64,000 nucleotides of DNA from Apostichopus japonicus (Eukaryota > Echinodermata > Holothuroidea > Aspidochirotida > Stichopodidae). The DNA lies in contig NC_092567.1 of the NCBI RefSeq assembly GCF_037975245.1, positions 10,571,376 through 10,635,375 of the forward strand, given 5' to 3'. Shown piece after piece: positions 12,600 through 25,007 of the stretch; position 1 is the stretch's first letter, and every line of letters starts with the position of its first letter. The translations under genes and the position numbers were made by a program. A model generated the notes under the pieces. The model did no database searches, was not told the DNA's origin, and worked only from the letters and a program-made list of their open reading frames with translations.

Positions 12600-13221
12600 T
12601 GACCATCAAGGAGAAAAATCACATTTCTAGCCAGTTTCTATATATAAAAAAAAACACGTGACAGTACTATTAGACTGCAGGGCGAGATAACGTTATTTTC
12701 TACCGTTAACGTAACAAGTAGGTTTGATTCGTATGACCAGTCTATGCTGTACATTACAAGAGGAGCTGTTTGATTTCAAATCAACCCTAGTGATGTCAAA
12801 TGGCCGTGACGTAGCAAGTTCCATACAGTTAAATGAATTTATTATATAGTTACATATGTTTTATAACATTTCTATCGTGATTCAAGCTGAAGCTGATATG
12901 AAACTGTAAAATATTGTAAAGTAACTGTATTGTACTATGAATAACACTTCATCTCATTAACTTGTACGATTACAACATGTTGTTAGTAAGTTGCAGTTAT
13001 ACAAGAAAACTGCTGCATGGAGTCTACTGTGCTTGTAATATATTGCATTGTACATACAACCCGTGACTATGTGACATTGTACTGCAGTAAGAGAAGTAAT
13101 AAGTATATTTTAATTAAGAGTTGAACGTTAGTGCAGTCGGTTACGTGTTTAGACACACGTTTAGTGTAACTCGTAGTGTTGTAAAGGATTATTCCATCCG
13201 ATAACCAAACATGTCTGTAGT

Positions 13222-13330
13222 ATTAGACTCAGTATGTGCCTGACTTTATTACTGTCCGTCCTGTATTTGCTATTGTCCCACATCTGCTGAAGACACTTGT
13301 CTGGTTCCTATACCACCATATGCTGGACAG
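13222..13330 (+). pseudogene. Decayed signal-peptide exon, copy A
   Basis: This is the counterpart of the copy-B exon at 24,899-25,007, same length, same donor (GGACAG|GTAAAT). The aligned initiator codon is ATT (13222-13224) instead of ATG. An in-frame TGA at 13288-13290 replaces an AGA codon. A downstream ATG at 13234 would still run into that stop. The leucine-rich hydrophobic stretch is otherwise kept. Confidence 0.5.
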
Positions 13331-14149
13331 GTAAATTGTATTAAGGGACATACAGTTAGACGACAGTGAAATAGTATAGACTGGGGGCACTTTCCCTATA
13401 CAGATTACAATTACCCCGTCCCCCCATTTCCACTTAACGAACAATACCGGAAGTAATCCATGGAACGACTTTCTGAGATCTCATGATTGTGTGACATTTA
13501 AGGAAGTCATTGGCAAAACGAAAGAATTCTGCCCGGGTTAATAATTATAAGCTTTTACATATTGTGATAATGGAATTGAAAATGATCTTGAGGTCGCAAC
13601 GTTTATCAATGATTCCATCTCTAATATTGATCAAACTGTTACTGACAATATTCAATATTTAAAATAGTAAACGAATAACGGAAAATGTTTAGGCATTTTA
13701 AACAGCCGAAAAGAAGAAAGACATTTATAGCGATCGCTGGACTCTGATCAGAGGTCTGTTTCGAACCCCGTTGTTAGACATTAACCTACTTTGCTCTTTT
13801 CTAAGATTTCATTTTGTGATCTTCCTATGGGTTGCAACCCCCACCCCAAATTCCTACGCCTATGTCGATATGTATATTGTCATATGGCTACAACTCTAGC
13901 AACCTCGAATTTCACGGAAAGTTTGGTTAGTGCTGCCCCAATTGCTACTAGTAAAAATGTAACTTTGCATCATGCATGGGATATTAGGTCAAATAGGGAA
14001 CACTTAGTATCATCCAATTAACACATATGAGTGAATAACAGTAAACAGGGAGTAGTGCTCGACAGTATCATAACGCATAGTAACACGAGCATATGTCATA
14101 TTGTGGGTGCATGTTATACCGTCAACAAGCTAAAGTACTTCCAATACTG

Positions 14150-16120
14150 TAGCATATTAGGGTTGCTACACTTGGTACAGGGGAACAAAAATATAGCAAC
14201 CACTAACGTAAAATATGAGGATTGCTACACTGGGAACAAAACTATAGCTACCACTAATGTAGAATATGAAGATTGCTACATTTGGTACAGGGAGACTAAA
14301 GTATAGCAACTACTAATGTAAAATATCAGGATTGCTACTCTTGGTACAGGGGAACAACACCATAGCAAGTACTAATGTAACATATTAAGATTGCTGCACG
14401 TGTAATTGGGTAACAAAACTATAGCAACTACTAATGTAGCATGTTGGGGTTGCTACACTTGGTACAAGGAGACAACACTATAGTAAATACTAATGTAGCA
14501 TATTAGAATTGCTACAGTTGATTCAGGGGAACAAAACTATAGCAAATAATATTGTAGCATGTAAAGATTGCTACACTTGATACAGGGGAACAAAACTATA
14601 GCAAATACTATTGTAGCATATTATGATTACTACACTTGATAAAGGGGAACAAAACTATAGCAACTACTAATGTAGCATATTAGGATTGCTGTACTTGATA
14701 TTGGGGGACAAAACTATAGCAAATAATAATATTAAATATAAAGGTTGCTACACTTGGTACAGGGGAACAAAACTATAGCAACTACTTATGTCATATATTA
14801 GGGATGCTACACTTGGGACAGGAAAACAAAACTATAGCAACTATTAATGTAACATATTAGGATTGCTATACTTGGTACAGGGGAACAAAGCAATAGCAAC
14901 TAATAATGTGACATATTAGGAAATGCTACACTTGGTACAGGGGAACAAAACTATAGCAACTACTAATGCCATATATTAGGATTGCTAGACTTGGGACAGG
15001 AAAACAAAACTATAGCAACTATTATGTAACATATTAGGATTGCTATACTTGGTACAGGGGAACAAAGCAATAGCAACTACTAATGTGACATATTAGGAAA
15101 TGCTACACTTGGTACAGGGAACAAAACTATAGCAACTATTAATGTAACATATTAGGATTGCTATACTTGGTACAGGGGAACAAAGCAATAGCAACTACTA
15201 ATGTGACATATTAGGAAATGCTACACTTGGTACAGGGAACAAAACTATTGCAACTACTAATGTAACATATTAGGATTGCTACACTTGGTACAGGGGAACA
15301 TAACTATTGCAACTACTAATGCCATATATTAGGATTGCTAGACTTGGTATAGGGGAACAAAAATATGGCAACGACTAATGTAGCATATTTGGATTGCTAT
15401 ACTTGGTACAGGAAAACAAAACTATATGAACTGTTAATGTAACATATCAGGAAATGCTTCACTTGGTACAGGGGAACAAAACTATAACAACTACTAATGT
15501 AACATATTAGGATTGTTAGACTTGGTACAGGGGAACAAAGCAATAGCAACTAATAATGTGACATATTAGGATTGCTATACATGGGACAGGAAAACAAAAC
15601 TATAGCAACTATTAATGTAACATATTAGGATTGCTATACTTGGTACGAGGAACAAAGCAATAGCAACTAATAATGTAACAAATTAGGAAATGCTACACTT
15701 GGTACAGGGGAACAAAACTATAGCAACTACTAATGCCATATACTAGGATTGCTAGACTTGGTACAGGGGAACAAAAATATGGTAATTACTAATGTAGCAT
15801 ATTTGGATTGATACACTTGGTACAGGGGAGGAAAACTATAGCAACTACTAATCTAGCATATATGGATTGCTATTCTTGGTACAGTAAAACAAAACTATAT
15901 CAACTATGAATGTAACATATTAGGAAATGCTACACTTGGTACAGGGGAACAAAACTATAGCAACTATTAATGTAGCATATAAGGATTGCTATACTTGGTA
16001 CAGGGGAATAAAGCAATAGCAACTACTAATGTAGCATATTAGGATTGCTACACTTGATACAGGGGAGCAAAACTATAGCAACTACTAATGTAATATATTA
16101 GGATTGCTATAATTAGTTAC
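14150..16120. repeat. 59-bp minisatellite, copy A
   Basis: About 33 units of roughly 59 bp, each with ATTGCTACACTTGGTACAGG, GGAACAAAACTATAGCAAC and TACTAATGTAGCATATTAGG. Units vary by substitution and small deletions, and there are repeated blocks of two or three unit types. The array lies in the interval between the decayed signal-peptide exon and the terminal exon at 16,356, so in the proposed gene model it sits in an intron. Copy B carries a matching array at 25,920-27,665. Confidence 0.95.
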
Positions 16121-16355
16121 AGATCAACAGCATTTCTATCCTTTTCCTTTGTCAAGTATTCTTTCGTTTGTTTTATATTTATTTAATATACTCCTATATT
16201 TTCTATTCCTCTTTTTGTATTACTTTTCTTTATGTTTGCTACCATTTCTGTGAATTGGATTTGCACGAAAAGATATACGTGTGGCCTCTTCAGCTCTACT
16301 CTATTTTTTTCTTTGATACTTTTTCCATCCTTCCAACACACTGTTAAACTTACAG

Positions 16356-16462
16356 CGGGTAAAATAGAAAATGAAACCGAATTCAATCAGTTTAGATATT
16401 GTTTGGATTTCTCCGGCAAAGGAAATGACCGTGCTAGGAATATTTCTAATAAATATCTTTAA
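16356..16462 (+). CDS. Candidate terminal exon, copy A
   Basis: A good 3' splice site (pyrimidine-rich run, then AAACTTACAG) precedes an open block ending in TAA, with AATAAA overlapping its end. The peptide contains ENETEFNQFRYC and FSGKGNDRARNISNKYL. It starts in phase 1, matching the donor phase of the signal-peptide exon upstream. Copy B (27,905-28,011) is the same length and nearly identical in protein. In copy A the upstream signal exon is dead, so this exon is probably a relic. No family recognised. Confidence 0.35.
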
Positions 16463-18012
16463 GCAATGTTTGGATTAATAGTTATTGCATCCTTCCGTCA
16501 GTTCAACCGCACGCGCATGGTAGACACTATTGACCTCACATTATGATGATATTATGTATGTTATGTATATCTATATATATATATCGCGTGTTGTAGGACA
16601 ATACTTTTTTTGGCTGGTTTGCGCTCTTCACTAAACTATATATGTGCTGCATTATGACATAGTCTCAAAAACAACTTCCACGATGAAGCTGAGTGCAGAA
16701 ATCCATAGTGGTTATTGTACACCACGGAGTCGTCTTTTACTTTATTTTATGAGAAGATTGGATCAGGCGAATTAAAGTGTACGTACAAAATGACTAAAGT
16801 TACTTTTTACTTAATGTATAGGCCCATTTAGCGTTTAGCCAATTAGCGCAACGTTGTGTATACTATTATATATGATTTGCCTACATGTAGGTCATAGAAT
16901 TAAGCTAGTTATAGCAATACTTTATTTATCTCTAGGTGTTACAGATCAGTCTAGCAGGCTACAACTCATTTTGTTTTATTGCAGAGTAATAATATAGCGA
17001 TAGAGTTGTTAACATTAACGCTTGTTCCTCACTACTCAGACACATTGATATTTTTCACACTACGTCCCGCCGTAACTTGTATGCCTATATCAATTATTAG
17101 GAATGTTTGGGCAAAGAGTAGCTATTTGCGATCCAAATTTTGATTGGGTGTAATTTTGTTTATATATATATTTATTTAAAGTTACCTTTTGTTGGTGTTT
17201 GGAACTATATGTCAAGTAGGTTCCCTTGTGTCACTCTTTCAAGGAGAACGGCAGGGAGGGGACTATCTTGTAATTTACTGCTGAGAGGGAGAACATAATG
17301 AAGATACGACGTCGTATTTATAGTGGTTATGGACACTTCAAAACTGTCGAAAATCAATAAATTACATAAAATATTAAATAGAGCATAATCTGAGGAAGTA
17401 AAGCCCATTGTAATATGAAAGTCGAAATCTACTAAATTCCACTTAGTACTGGTTCTTGTCAAAATCACTATGCATTTGTGTGCCTGAAATCTTAGTGCAT
17501 AAGCTTTGTACAATCTCGTGAAGCATATAGCGTATGTATATGAAATAAGTACGTGATCTAACACTGTAGCTACATACCCGTACTTATACGTCGGTCAGTT
17601 TCACCCGAGTTCCGTGATTGCGCACTAGAGAAATCGTTGCTGAATAAGGAAGTGTATCTCGAAAGTAGCCTACCACAGTAACCTATAGGCTAAGGCTGTA
17701 TACATACAATGTAACGTTATTTACAACTATAGAAAGGAGAAACTAGGGGCAAATCAAATTGTGTTTCACACTGTGTGACAACCGTAAAAACTTTAACGGA
17801 CATTTGAATTTAAGGATGATAGTAAAATGGTTCTGCTGAAAAAACCTGACATCACTTGTAAATATGCACAACAAATTGAGACGTTTTACGTTTGGTGGAG
17901 AGCAATATTGAGCGAGAGTTATATGACAAATGAAGGTGCAGATGCAGCTTCCCTGAGCTTGATATTTAAGGCAGCCATTCTTCCTCGAATAATATACTTA
18001 TATCAAATACCA

Positions 18013-18205
18013 GGTACGTAGCCAGGGGGGAGCAGGGGGAGCGACCGCTCCCCCCATTTCAGTGTCGAAAAAAATGTTTAAAAACTGTCGTGTTTTTAGC
18101 ATGGTATTATGTCAGTGCTCTTTTGATCTTGAATACTCGTCAGCTCCTTTAACTCGATTATAATCGTAGTAACATTCACGCCTACTGATTCAACTACTTA
18201 CTAAG
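18013..18205. mobile_element. Truncated transposon end between the two duplicates
   Basis: Copy A is interrupted after AATATCAAATAC equivalent sequence by CAGGTACGTAGCCAGGGGGG, a left terminus of the CAGGxxCGTAxCC family, followed by a palindromic GGGAGCGACCGCTCCCCCC. No matching right end is visible before copy B begins near 18,212. This ~200-bp piece therefore marks the junction between the tandem duplicates. Confidence 0.55.
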
Positions 18206-19441
18206 AACTAAGCACTCTGGACGCCATAACAGGTCTCTGTTTGTGAAAGTACACCTACTCTTTCACAAAAACGGGTAAAATCAAATTCATATTTCAAAGT
18301 CGAATGCACAATGTATGTACGCAGACGTACCAATGATATGTTTTTTTTGCCGTACAATGCAAAGCGCCCTCACTATTTTCAAGGCTTCACTGAGTATACA
18401 CAAGGCGATGCACTGTGCCAGCATTCGTCCTAGTTTAATTTCTAGGCATGTCAATCACATTGTAATGAGTCACGTGATATAACACATGTACAGCTACAGT
18501 ACATGTCGTACATCGTACATCTCTTGGTTTTCTATTAATACATCAAAGAGATGTACCGCTGAACATCACCTGGACGATCGGTAAACATGCATCTCTGTGT
18601 TACAGTTTTCTTTCATTTAATTATTTAGAACAGCGAAAATCATCTTGTTTAATTGTTCATCATTTGTTTTTTTCAAGACTATTGTTTAGCGAATAAATTC
18701 CTACAAAATCATGACGTTTGGGGTTAATTTTGAATTTGATTTTTGTTGTTGTTATCTTGCAACAACAGTGTCGCGTTGTAAATAGACTGTTTTAAAAAGA
18801 GAAATGTTAAGAACGGTACAATTCAATTATATATATTAGCGTGGATGCATAAAATGTTTCCTCAACAGTGCTACTGTGACACTAAACTGATCTAAAACGA
18901 TACGTGATTTGTTTGCACCCAATATAGTTATCCAAAGCATTTTAAACAATATCGCGATTTTTCAGAATAAAACCACATTTTTGTACACAATTTACGTTAT
19001 GACTTACTGATTTTGTTGGCATCCAAATGGACATTATATATAAAAATGTTAGCCTGGTTGGAGTCATATTATATCGTTGAAATTTCGTTGAAATACTTAG
19101 GGTGTTTTTTATCTTCAATAAATTGTATTTGTAATTGCCTATAAATTTGTTGAGGATGTGTTGGTGGTATCAGTAGGGAGTTGTATATGGTAAAGTTCAT
19201 TCAATGAACATTGAAGAAAGAGCCATTGATATGACTAGGGAAGTACTTAAATATGACGACTTGCCTGTTAATATTAGACATGTTTTTTTGTTTGTTTTTT
19301 TTGAGGAGGGAGGGAGGGGGGTAAGGGAGGTGTGAAATAGTTAAAATAATTTAGAATGTTAAAGAAAGAACAATGTCTGAAATGGTGGAAGGCATTCAAA
19401 AAGTGTTGTCATCGGTGGGGTATAGGAAGGTAGTAGGGAGT

Positions 19442-19870
19442 TAAGTAGTCACGCGATATGAATTAAAGAAAGTATACAATAGATATATTCAGCTGATTAA
19501 ATGAATATGACTACTTGTCAATATTACATGTGTAGGGTCTGTGGTAGTGTGAAATAGTCATACAATGTCAAACAACGTAAATATATAATATATGACAAAC
19601 GTTAACTATTTAATCGTCACAAACTCTCAGTCTAAATTACTAACGATGATATAGAGTCAAGTAGTCACGTGATATAAATTAAAGAAAGTATACAATAGAT
19701 ACATTCAGCTGATTAAATAAATATGACTACTTGTCTATATTAGATGTGTAGGGTCTGTGGTAGTGTGAAATAGACATACAATGTCAACGTAAATGTCTGA
19801 AATATGACAACCGTTAAATATTTAATCGTCACAAACTATCAGTCTAAATTACTAACGATGATATAGTATC
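19442..19870. repeat. ~216-bp tandem duplication inside copy B
   Basis: Two adjacent units starting AAGTAGTCACG, each with TTCAGCTGATTAAAT, GTGTAGGGTCTGTGGTAG and ACTAACGATGATATAG. It corresponds to 7583-8105 in copy A. Confidence 0.8.
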
Positions 19871-20236
19871 AATCGTATACATTATGAACGATACGCAGAT
19901 GTTAATAAGAATATTAAACATTTTTGTTGGTAGTATTATGCATTTTCTATATCCAAATAAATACACAAATTGTTTCACGCCATATTATTATTTCTTTTAT
20001 GGAAGTAATGGACTGATTTCATCTTTTAAATTCTATTATATAATTAAAACTATTTATATTTTCGACAAAAAATAATTATCCCTGATTAATTTTGGAAAAG
20101 TTTCTAATCGTCATAATCATTTTTCTTTCCCGGCTACGAAGATCTTTTAGTTTGACCCCCCAAAAAAGAAGAAAAACATTTATCTTTATCATCTAATCCT
20201 TTAATGAAGAACTTGTGATATGATGGACTTGGACAG

Positions 20237-20325
20237 ATGCGCAGTTACTGAAATTACGTCAACGGTTATCCTTCAAATAATAGGTCCCCAGAAAAGAAAA
20301 GAAAAATACACGGTTGGCCACGTAT
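20237..20325 (+). CDS. Exon-like block, copy B (unrecognised)
   Basis: Counterpart of 8466-8554: 89 bp, no indels, strong GTAAGT donor after CCACGTAT. The peptide includes TEITSTVILQIIG and ends KEKYTVGHV. The upstream ATGATGGAC could serve as a start, but there is no evidence for a promoter. Donor phase is 1, whereas the next open block (20,511) needs phase 2, so the two are not simply joined. Identity unknown; resemblance to a netrin-like fold is speculative. Confidence 0.28.
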
Positions 20326-20510
20326 GTAAGTTGGAACGTGCATCTAATTATGTTTCTGGAATTCACCATTATACGTTAGTATTATTACTTTTGTCATTAT
20401 TATTCAAATCATTTGGAAAGGAAAAAGACCATAGTCATCGCCTGGCACAGTGTTTGCAAATGCAATGATTCAGTTAAAATGTTTAGCATTATCTTGGAGT
20501 GCATCTATAG

Positions 20511-20652
20511 TATTGCAAAACAAATGTGTACCAATTTCATTTTCTTAATCGTATATATGCGTTCCTGGAATTGCAAATGTTATTCAGACCGTTCCACTTG
20601 CACGAAATATAGCTACGATAAACAAATAGGATGCGCTGTGGACGCTGCTTGA
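20511..20652 (+). CDS. Exon-like block with stop, Cys-rich end, copy B
   Basis: Counterpart of 8741-8882, same length. After CTATAG the frame reads IAKQMCTNFIF and then a C-x-C-x6-C-x10-C arrangement ending CAVDAA and TGA. An ATG at 20,413 also opens this frame in copy B without splicing, giving a 79-residue frame, but copy A has a stop in that longer version, so the shorter exon is the conserved part. Spacing of the cysteines is loosely like the C-terminal part of TIMP-type inhibitors; I would not assign it on this. Confidence 0.28.
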
Positions 20653-20989
20653 CTTACAATATTTCAGTAAAAGTAGTGTTTTGTTAATTATTGGAGAAAC
20701 AGAGAAATAAAACAAAAGGGTTGTTAGCATCCATTCAATCATCAATAAAAAATTTTAACTCAATCTGACAATAGTAATCCGTTGGCCATATTGGAACCAA
20801 CCGTAAGAAAACTAATGAGTACTGGATATCAGGTTCAATACACCACCTGCAGGTTTGTAGGTAAAGCTACGCTTCTAAGGCAAGAGGATCGAAACCGGTA
20901 AAGAAGGTTTTAATTCCACTGTTGGCAACTGCCACCTGTATCGAGCAATACTAGTTGTCACTCTAGATAAGCATGTCATACCCCAACAA

Positions 20990-22500
20990 CAGTGGCGTAG
21001 CCAGACTTTTCCATCGGGGGGGGGGCAAAGGGGGGGCGAAGGGTTTGATTGGTGGGGCAGAATAAGCTAGTACAAAATACATACCAAACAGTTTACATGA
21101 CAAACTGTGGCAAATCGGTTATTGTGTCAGCAATGTAGGGTACAGATGGTCACTCTAGTTAGCTGACGTTTTATGTTATTTCCACATAGGTATTACTAAC
21201 GACAAAACTGATCACTGAAAAAGTCATCGATAATTCTCTTTAAAAATCTGAATAGACTATGCTCTTTCTGTCAGTATTCAAAGATGATCAGCATGATATC
21301 TGACTTGCCTGGGAGTGTAACCCCCCCCCCCCCCAATCAACAAAAGATGTTATCATTCCCCCTGCGGACCCTTCTTTTGCACTTTCTAGGGCTCACTCAA
21401 ACAGTCTAGCGAATGTTAATTCGCCTTTTCTGATGAGAACTGAGAACTTATCGACGAATTTTGCGCCCTATTACAGACTCAGCCTCAGATAAGGTGACCA
21501 TATTTTCGTGACTGAAATCGTGACTGTCCCCCTCCCCTTTAGAAAATTTTCAAGTGCCTAAGGTGCTTAGATGTAAAATGGTGATACTTTGAAGCACTTT
21601 TTAAATCAATTTTATTTTCAAAAAATGTAGCTTTTTCTTAAATGAAATCCACTTACTTTTCGTGTGATTTGCTCATGCTCACACTATAAGTGTCGTTGTG
21701 TCGCCGTAGTTGCCATTTATACGGTCGAAAGAGTGCTAGGCTAGATCGATCTAGCATATTTTTAACAGTGTTTCCACTTTACACTGGCCCACCTGAAATA
21801 CTGGTTATAAGTTCCGTTCTGCGACTGCAAACTTGACTAAATTTTGTTTTTACAATTATTTTACTAATAATGTGGGATATTTTCGAAATTCCTGAACATT
21901 TTGACGAATCGGGGACATTTTCGGGGACACTTGTTCATCGGGGACAACACACTGTAATCGGGGACTGTCCCCGAAAATCGGGGACGTCTGGTCACCTCGG
22001 GCCTATGAGCTCACTACGGAAACACACACGTATATAGACTACTAGGCTGTTATGTGTTGAATGTACCTAACCCAAGAAACACATCGCGATTGGTCGCGTA
22101 GGCGTAGCAAAACATGTTGTAAGTTTCAGTCAAAATGCAAATTGTTTCTAAATACTGTGATATTCATTCTGCCATACACGCCACTCACGTGTGAATCATT
22201 TCGGAACACAATCCAGGGATCAGGGATAACCATGTGAACATAAACTGAACGTTGCCTCCGCTTGTGAGTGCCGCGGAGACCGTTTAATTAAATTGCCAAC
22301 CCGTTTCCACATTTGACAATACAGAGACAGTGGCGTTTTTTGCGCTGCTGCTTGGGTCAAATTCTTTTTCAAGGCAGTTTTCCCATGGAAGTGATTTTTA
22401 TTTTGGCCACCCAATTTCGCAGATAGAGAATTAGGTAAAAGGTAAAGAATAAAAATTGCATAAAAACCATGGTAATATGCACATAGGCCCAGCATATTTA
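20990..22500. mobile_element. Copy-B-specific insertion with hAT-like left end
   Basis: Relative to copy A (around 9205-9245) an extra ~1.5 kb starts exactly at CAGTGGCGTAGCCAG, a typical terminus, after CATACCCCAACAA. Poly-G, poly-C and GGGGCGAAGGG runs follow. I find no matching right terminus, so this is either truncated or composite. It contains a second, shorter inverted-repeat element (21,492-21,997). The reverse frame at 22,220-22,585 has no recognisable similarity. Confidence 0.6.
21492..21997. mobile_element. ~506-bp element with AGGTGACCA inverted ends
   Basis: Left end AGGTGACCATATTTTCG, right end reverse-complemented AGGTGACCAGACGTCCCC, with several CGGGGAC repeats near the right end (21,909-21,985). 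The GGTGACCAGACGTCC terminus is a common hAT-type end in animal genomes (from memory). No convincing target duplication. Confidence 0.6.
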
Positions 22501-24079
22501 GTGTACATCCGAGAATGGTAATACTGCTATGATTCACACGGCTTATTATATACGCAGAACATAACGTAATATTTGGTCGATGCAAAATAAAAGTGAATTA
22601 GCTGGATTCAAGCGCACAATCTGTTTATGACTACGAATGTAACCTTTATATCGATTGACCTTAAATATCCGCCTTTTCTTTGAAATCGCGCTCAGACAGC
22701 ACTTACGTAGCTAAATTACTTCCTTATCGAGAGTACCTCAAGAATGTGATAAGGTAAGAAGGGAAGCGTTCAGATTGACCTCAAAATGAAAGTAACTATT
22801 GAGTACAGTTACATTACGTTTATCAAATAACATCACGGGTTACACAATGAAATGCTCACTTGCGTTAGAATAGCGACAAGATGTTAATTTCAGATTCTGC
22901 ATTTGGATAACTTACCTTAAAATTATGTTTGCTTAATCTGTTAAATTGTTGTCTGTTTAACTGATGTGATTTTTATATTTAATTTGATATCAAGAGATCT
23001 AGATATTTTTGTTATAGAAAATGATCGTCTGCGTTGAAATATAAACCCATCGACGTCCTTAGTTGCAGGCAAACATAAATCCTGAACCGTTTATCACACT
23101 GCGAGTATTAGTCGTAGAGGCAAAGCAAACTTTCAATACGTTTGGAAACTTCGTCATCACGTTATTGCAAGCCTAGGTTTAAGCGCCCACCTTTAAATGA
23201 TATTTATCCCCTTAAAATGTTTTGCACAAATCGTAAATGGTACCACAATCTGAAAATGCTGAAAGCAACGAACCCACAAAATCAACACATTTGCTACAAT
23301 TATTGTTAGATTCGGGTATTCTACGACTGTACCAATGAGCTCGACTTATTAATAGATGTACGTTTACTAAGTTATCTTGGTTGCTATATTACTTTAATTT
23401 TGTTAAAAGTCGACTTGTAAATTGCTACCACGGCTATTCCTATCACGTGATTTTTAGTAAAACTAGAGGTCAGTTATGACTGCAGACTCCAGGCTACATA
23501 ATTGTGAATCTCTTTGGTCGCTTTACTGATGTACACTTTAAAACAAAATATACTTGATCAAACGTTGGCAGTATAAAAGTTTCCAGTCATTTACAAGGGC
23601 TGCAACTTTCGCAAATGTAATTCTCGTTAAGTTTAGCATTCCATATCATACCATACCTAGGAATATCATACGGCATACATAACCTTTTAAATTCTTATCA
23701 CTACTGCTTGTTCAAGTCCACGTCTTTGATTGTTATTTTACAGGTTATACAATGTTGTTATACATACTGTTAGCTACTCGCATGGTTGTTCAGAACTGAT
23801 CTCAAGATGGTCGGGATTGTCTGATTTCTGTTATCGAAACTAATAGTGATAATACTGGGATACCGGATGAATAAAGGTAATTAAATATACTCAGGAAACG
23901 ATGCGAACATCACATGTTGTTGTTTCACGCTACACACTGTATTGCACACAGTGGCGTATCCATTGAGCCCATAGAAGGTAATACACTAGATCAGTCAGTG
24001 TGTGTTGACTTGTAAGTTTAGTTATAAATGGAAACTTCTCGAAAAAGGAAACAGGGGTTGTAATACTTCGATTCTACAG

Positions 24080-24244
24080 GAAGTAATGACATGTTGTTTA
24101 TTCCATACTGTGTGCGTATGTGGATTACATTGTATCCATCGTAACAGGGATAAACATGATGAACCTTTCCGCAATTTTATAATGTCAACTTGTAGAGTCT
24201 GGAAAGCAAACGAAATAGTTCCAGGAGAGAAAATCAGAGTAGAG
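24080..24244 (+). CDS. Candidate 55-codon internal exon, copy B
   Basis: Acceptor CGATTCTACAG and donor GTAGAG|GTAAGA bound 165 bp, a whole number of codons (phase 0 to 0), open throughout. The peptide is cysteine-rich at the start (EVMTCCLFHTVCVCGLHC) and ends STCRVWKANEIVPGEKIRVE. The copy-A version is frameshifted. The block lies upstream of the signal-peptide exon, so if both are real they belong to different transcription units or the array contains more than one gene. No family assigned. Confidence 0.35.
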
Positions 24245-24898
24245 GTAAGATTAAATTGACCAACAAGGAGAACAAATTCCATTTCTAGCCAATTTCTATA
24301 AAATTAAAAATATATCACAGTATATTAGACTACAGAGCGAGAAAACGTTAGTTTCTACCGTTAACGTAACAAGTATAGGTTTGATTCGTATGACAAGTCT
24401 ATGCTGTACATTGCAAGAGGAGCTGTTTGATTTCAAATCAACTATAATGATGTCAACCGTGACGTAGTTTGTTCCATATAGTGAAATGAATATATTATAT
24501 AGTTACATATGTTTTATAGCATTTATATCGTAATACAAGCTGAAGCTGATATGAAACTGTAAAACATTGTAAAGTTACTGTATTGTACTATGAATAACAC
24601 GTTATTTCATTAACTTGCTTAACTACAACTGCAATATTACAGCATATATTAACTTATCAAGTTACAATTATACAAGAAAACTGCTGCATGGGGCCGTTTG
24701 TGCTTGTAATATATTACATTGTACATAAAACCCGTGACTATGTGACATTGTACTGTAATAAGAGAAGTAATAAGTATATTTTAATTAAGAGTTGAACGTT
24801 AGTGCAGTCGGGTACGTGTTTAGACACACGTTTAGTGTAACTCGTAGTGATTGTAAAGGATTATTTCCATCCGATAACCAAACATATCTGGACGTAGT

Positions 24899-25007
24899 AT
24901 GAGACTCAGTATGTACCTGACTTTATTACTGTCCGTCCTGTATTTGCTATTGTCCCACATCTGCAGAAGACACTTGTCTTGTTCCTATACCAACAGATGC
25001 TGGACAG
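24899..25007 (+). CDS. Candidate first coding exon: signal peptide, copy B
   Basis: ATG at 24,899 opens 36 codons plus one base, then the donor ACAG|GTAAAT. The peptide starts MRLSMYLTLLLSVLYLLLSH, a textbook secretory signal, and continues with cysteines at positions 22, 28 and 34 before RCWT. Donor phase 1 fits the terminal exon at 27,905, which would give a secreted product of about 71 residues if nothing lies between. The ~2.9-kb intron would contain the 59-bp minisatellite. Copy A has lost the ATG and gained a stop. The family is not recognised; further exons in between are possible. Confidence 0.5.

Larger units (their letters stand above)
5905..18012. repeat. Segmental duplication, copy A (~12.1 kb)
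   Basis: This block is collinear in direct orientation with 18,212-29,553. Shared landmarks in order are the AACAGGTCTCTG box (5926/18229), the exon-like block at 8466/20237, the terminal block at 8741/20511, the decayed and intact signal-peptide exons (13222/24899), the 59-bp minisatellite (14150/25920), the terminal exon (16356/27905) and the GTTTGGTGGAGA box (17,890/29,430). Copy A carries private insertions: a SINE (6076-6438), a transposon (9403-10387) and a MITE (10498-10924). Exact breakpoints need an alignment. Confidence 0.92.

Noticed and set aside
13725-13780. tRNA-like GTTTCGAACCCC with a possible anticodon arm
   Set aside because: Both duplicates keep it, but acceptor and D arms cannot be paired; at best an old SINE remnant.
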